Positions 62,194-64,000 of a stretch of 64,000 nucleotides of DNA are shown here, in pieces (positions within the stretch are counted from its first letter, which is position 1; each line of letters opens with the position of its first letter). The position numbers and the translations under genes were made by a program. Source of the DNA: Bog-473 sp963750075 (GTDB lineage Bacteria > Actinomycetota > Acidimicrobiia > Acidimicrobiales > RAAP-2); the NCBI GenBank assembly GCA_963750075.1, contig CAVVPG010000004.1:496001-560000 (forward strand), read 5' to 3'. A model generated the notes under the pieces. The model searched no databases and had not been told where the DNA came from. It saw nothing but the letters and a program-made list of their open reading frames with translations.

Positions 62194-63393
62194 GTGCCCA
62201 GCGACCGCACCACGGTGACCGAGCTCGGCACGGGCCTGGGCATGCTGGGCCTGCGCGACATCGACGAGGCGGTGCGTTCCCGCACACCGGTGATGCACAG
62301 CCTGTCGCCCGAGATGTGGGAGCGCGTGGCCCGGTTGCGGACCGGAGGCGCCTACGACGCCGAGTTCCATGCGGCCTGGGCGAACGGGCGGGCGTTCCTC
62401 GCCGCCGACGACGGGCTGCGCGGGCGGCTGCCCAAAGTGGTGGAGTGGAAGGGAACGGGCCGCGCTCCCGGCGACGAGGTGGCGCCCATCGACCTGCGCG
62501 TCGACCACGTCTACCTCGTGAGCTGCAAGTATCTCTCGAGGATCCTGTTCAACGTGTCGCCGTCCCACGTGTTCGACGATCTGCTCGCCGGGCCGGGACG
62601 GGCCGCACGGGCCACGCGCGACGTGCTCGCCGGCGGGGACTGGTACGCCGAGGTGGCGCCGGCGGAGTACCAGGCCCTCTACGCGGCAGTGCGCCGTGCG
62701 GCGAGCGCCGTCGAGGGCGGCGTGGCCACCGCGGTGCCGGTGCGGCCCGCCCGACCGGGCCGCTCCCCCGCCGCCGTCTCGCTTCCCGGGCTCGGGGCCG
62801 GCGACGCCGTCGCTCGGAACGGGGCCGCAGGTGCGGACGGGGAGAACGGCGTGCCCGGCGCTGCGCCGGCCGACCTGTGGGACCTCCCGCCCCGTGCGGT
62901 GGACCTGTCCACCGCAGAGCGCGACGCGCTGGGACACTGGCTGCGGGCGGGGTGGCCCGAGGGAGCCAAGTCCCTCTACCGCGGCCTGTCGAGCGCGGTG
63001 GCCGAGGCGTCGGCCCGGCGCTGGGAGGCGGCGATGGCTGCCGGCGGGGGCAGGGGCGAAGCGATGCTCTGGCGCCTCCTGCGTATCGGGAGCGCGCCCT
63101 ATTTCGTCCTGGGCTCCTCGGCGGCCCGCTCGCTGCGGCTCCGCATCGCCACCTCGTGGGACTGGCGGCAGCAGTTCCGGCTCATCTCGGTCAGCATGGA
63201 AGCCCAAGCCGGGGGCCAGCCCCGGGTGGGATGGGAGGCTGTGGTGCGCGACCGCGTGACCAACGAGCTGCACGAGGTGGCGGGGCACATCGAGGTGCGC
63301 TGGAGCCACGGGCGTTTCGGCGGGCTCCCCGAGGCGAAGGGCTACCTCGACACGGCGCACCACCTGGTGCCGGGGTATGTCACCCTCCGATGA
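62194..63393 (+). CDS. Hypothetical protein, possible PD-(D/E)xK-like nuclease
   Basis: The 399-aa product has no confident family match. Near the N-terminal third, LPKVVEWKGTG, then PIDLRVDHVYLVSCKYLSR has the acidic, then Asp-strand-xCK pattern seen in some PD-(D/E)xK nucleases, though the usual Glu before Lys is missing. A low-complexity Ala/Gly/Pro linker (about 190-225) leads to a second globular part (WDWRQQFRLISVSMEAQ; HIEVRWSHGRFGG). It lies two genes after the DNA methyltransferase, which makes a restriction-type role worth testing. GTG 62194 is the chosen start (62170 possible). Its stop overlaps the next start (ATGA). Confidence 0.6.
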   Translation: MPSDRTTVTELGTGLGMLGLRDIDEAVRSRTPVMHSLSPEMWERVARLRTGGAYDAEFHAAWANGRAFLAADDGLRGRLPKVVEWKGTGRAPGDEVAPIDLRVDHVYLVSCKYLSRILFNVSPSHVFDDLLAGPGRAARATRDVLAGGDWYAEVAPAEYQALYAAVRRAASAVEGGVATAVPVRPARPGRSPAAVSLPGLGAGDAVARNGAAGADGENGVPGAAPADLWDLPPRAVDLSTAERDALGHWLRAGWPEGAKSLYRGLSSAVAEASARRWEAAMAAGGGRGEAMLWRLLRIGSAPYFVLGSSAARSLRLRIATSWDWRQQFRLISVSMEAQAGGQPRVGWEAVVRDRVTNELHEVAGHIEVRWSHGRFGGLPEAKGYLDTAHHLVPGYVTLR

Positions 63394-64000
63394 GCGAGTT
63401 GGACTTCCGGGACTTCGCACCACCACTGCGCGTGCCGCAGCTGGTGTGGACCCCCGTCGTGCTCCGGCCCTTCGACCGGTCGGACCTCGCCATGGTGCGC
63501 CAGGCGTCCGCCGACCCCCTCATCCCTTCCATCACCTCGGTACCCCGGACCTACACGGACGACTCGGGGCGTGCCTTCATCAATCGCCAGCACACGCGCG
63601 CCGAGCAGGGCGACGGCTTTTCCTTCGTGATCGCCGAGGAGGCTGACCCGACGACAGGCATCGGCTCCATCGGACTGTGGCTGCAGGAGATAGAGAGCGG
63701 GCGCGCCTCCATCGGCTACTGGATCGTCGCCGGGGCGCGCGGACGCGGCATGGCCACCCACGCGCTGCGGGCCGTGGTGTCGTTCGCCTTCGAGGAGCTG
63801 GCCATCCCCCGCCTCCATCTCTTCGTCGAACCGTGGAACGTCTCCTCGGCCCGGACGGCCGCAGCCGCCGGTTTCAGCCGCGAGGCGACCCTGCGCGGCT
63901 GGGAGCGCATCGACGGCGAACAGCGCGACGCCGACTGCTTCGCCCTCCTGCACACCGAGTGGGCGGAGTGGGGGACGATGAGGCGCCGCGGGATTGGTGC
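63390..64000 (+). CDS. RimJ/RimL-like GNAT acetyltransferase, 3' end missing
   Basis: The frame starts at ATG 63390, overlapping the previous stop by 4 nt, and stays open to the end of the window (203 codons). The start reads MSELDFRDFAPPLRVP, followed by VVLRPFDRSDLAMVRQ, GRASIGYWIVAGARGRGMAT with the acetyl-CoA loop RGRGMA, LHLFVEPWNVSSARTAAAAG and a C-terminal ERIDGEQRDADCFALL, typical of ribosomal-protein or small-molecule N-acetyltransferases. The usual end is near, so only a few residues are probably missing. Confidence 0.88.
   Translation, partial: MSELDFRDFAPPLRVPQLVWTPVVLRPFDRSDLAMVRQASADPLIPSITSVPRTYTDDSGRAFINRQHTRAEQGDGFSFVIAEEADPTTGIGSIGLWLQEIESGRASIGYWIVAGARGRGMATHALRAVVSFAFEELAIPRLHLFVEPWNVSSARTAAAAGFSREATLRGWERIDGEQRDADCFALLHTEWAEWGTMRRRGIG

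Overview
The window looks like chromosomal DNA from a high-GC actinobacterium, most likely a member of the Acidimicrobiia or a close relative. The evidence is GC-rich third codon positions, frequent GTG starts, an Lsr2-type nucleoid protein, a DUF2510 membrane protein, an F420-type LLM oxidoreductase, mycothiol-dependent-isomerase-like (DinB fold) proteins, and a Gram-positive-style type IV pilus set next to TasA/camelysin-like secreted proteins. This taxonomic call is inference. No rRNA, tRNA or CRISPR array was seen.

Region 1 (1-21.3 kb) is mainly catabolic and oxidative. It holds two phytanoyl-CoA-dioxygenase paralogues (the first cut by the window edge), an acyl-CoA synthetase, a Rieske ring-hydroxylating oxygenase, a minus-strand operon of two SDRs behind a dihydrodipicolinate-reductase-like enzyme, a zinc MDR dehydrogenase, a TauD dioxygenase and an amidohydrolase. 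Between these lie two small secreted proteins, a coupled NarL-type histidine kinase/response regulator, a secreted six-hairpin-glycosidase-like protein and a polytopic membrane protein. Region 2 (21.5-25.8 kb) carries an HtrA-like membrane protease with a long bidirectional terminator, a DUF2510 membrane protein, Lsr2 and small proteins.

Region 3 (25.8-32.7 kb) is a compact type IV pilus locus: pilB, pilC, pilA, pilT, a DUF429 gene and a frameshifted prepilin peptidase. A perfect TGTGA-N6-TCACA site lies upstream of pilA. A decayed tyrosine recombinase follows. Region 4 (34.2-46.7 kb, minus strand) is a surface-protein cluster of two TasA/camelysin-like secreted proteins and two very large repeat proteins built from three kinds of Ig/OmpL47-like tandem repeats. 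One TasA-like gene overlaps the start of an adhesin by ATGA, so the genes look like an operon for an extracellular fibre. The repeat genes are broken by many small indels, several in C or G runs, which points to sequence error as much as to real decay.

Region 5 (47-64 kb) holds a P450/TetR/LLM operon with a clear palindromic operator, a histidine kinase/response regulator/ABC1-kinase operon with start-stop overlaps, PPK2, a sulfotransferase-like protein, glyoxalase-fold proteins (one truncated), a Fic AMPylator with an AT-rich inverted repeat at its start, an Smr-only protein, acetyltransferases, and a solitary beta-class DNA methyltransferase. The methyltransferase is followed by two unrecognised genes, the larger with faint nuclease-like features. 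The last gene is cut by the 3' edge.
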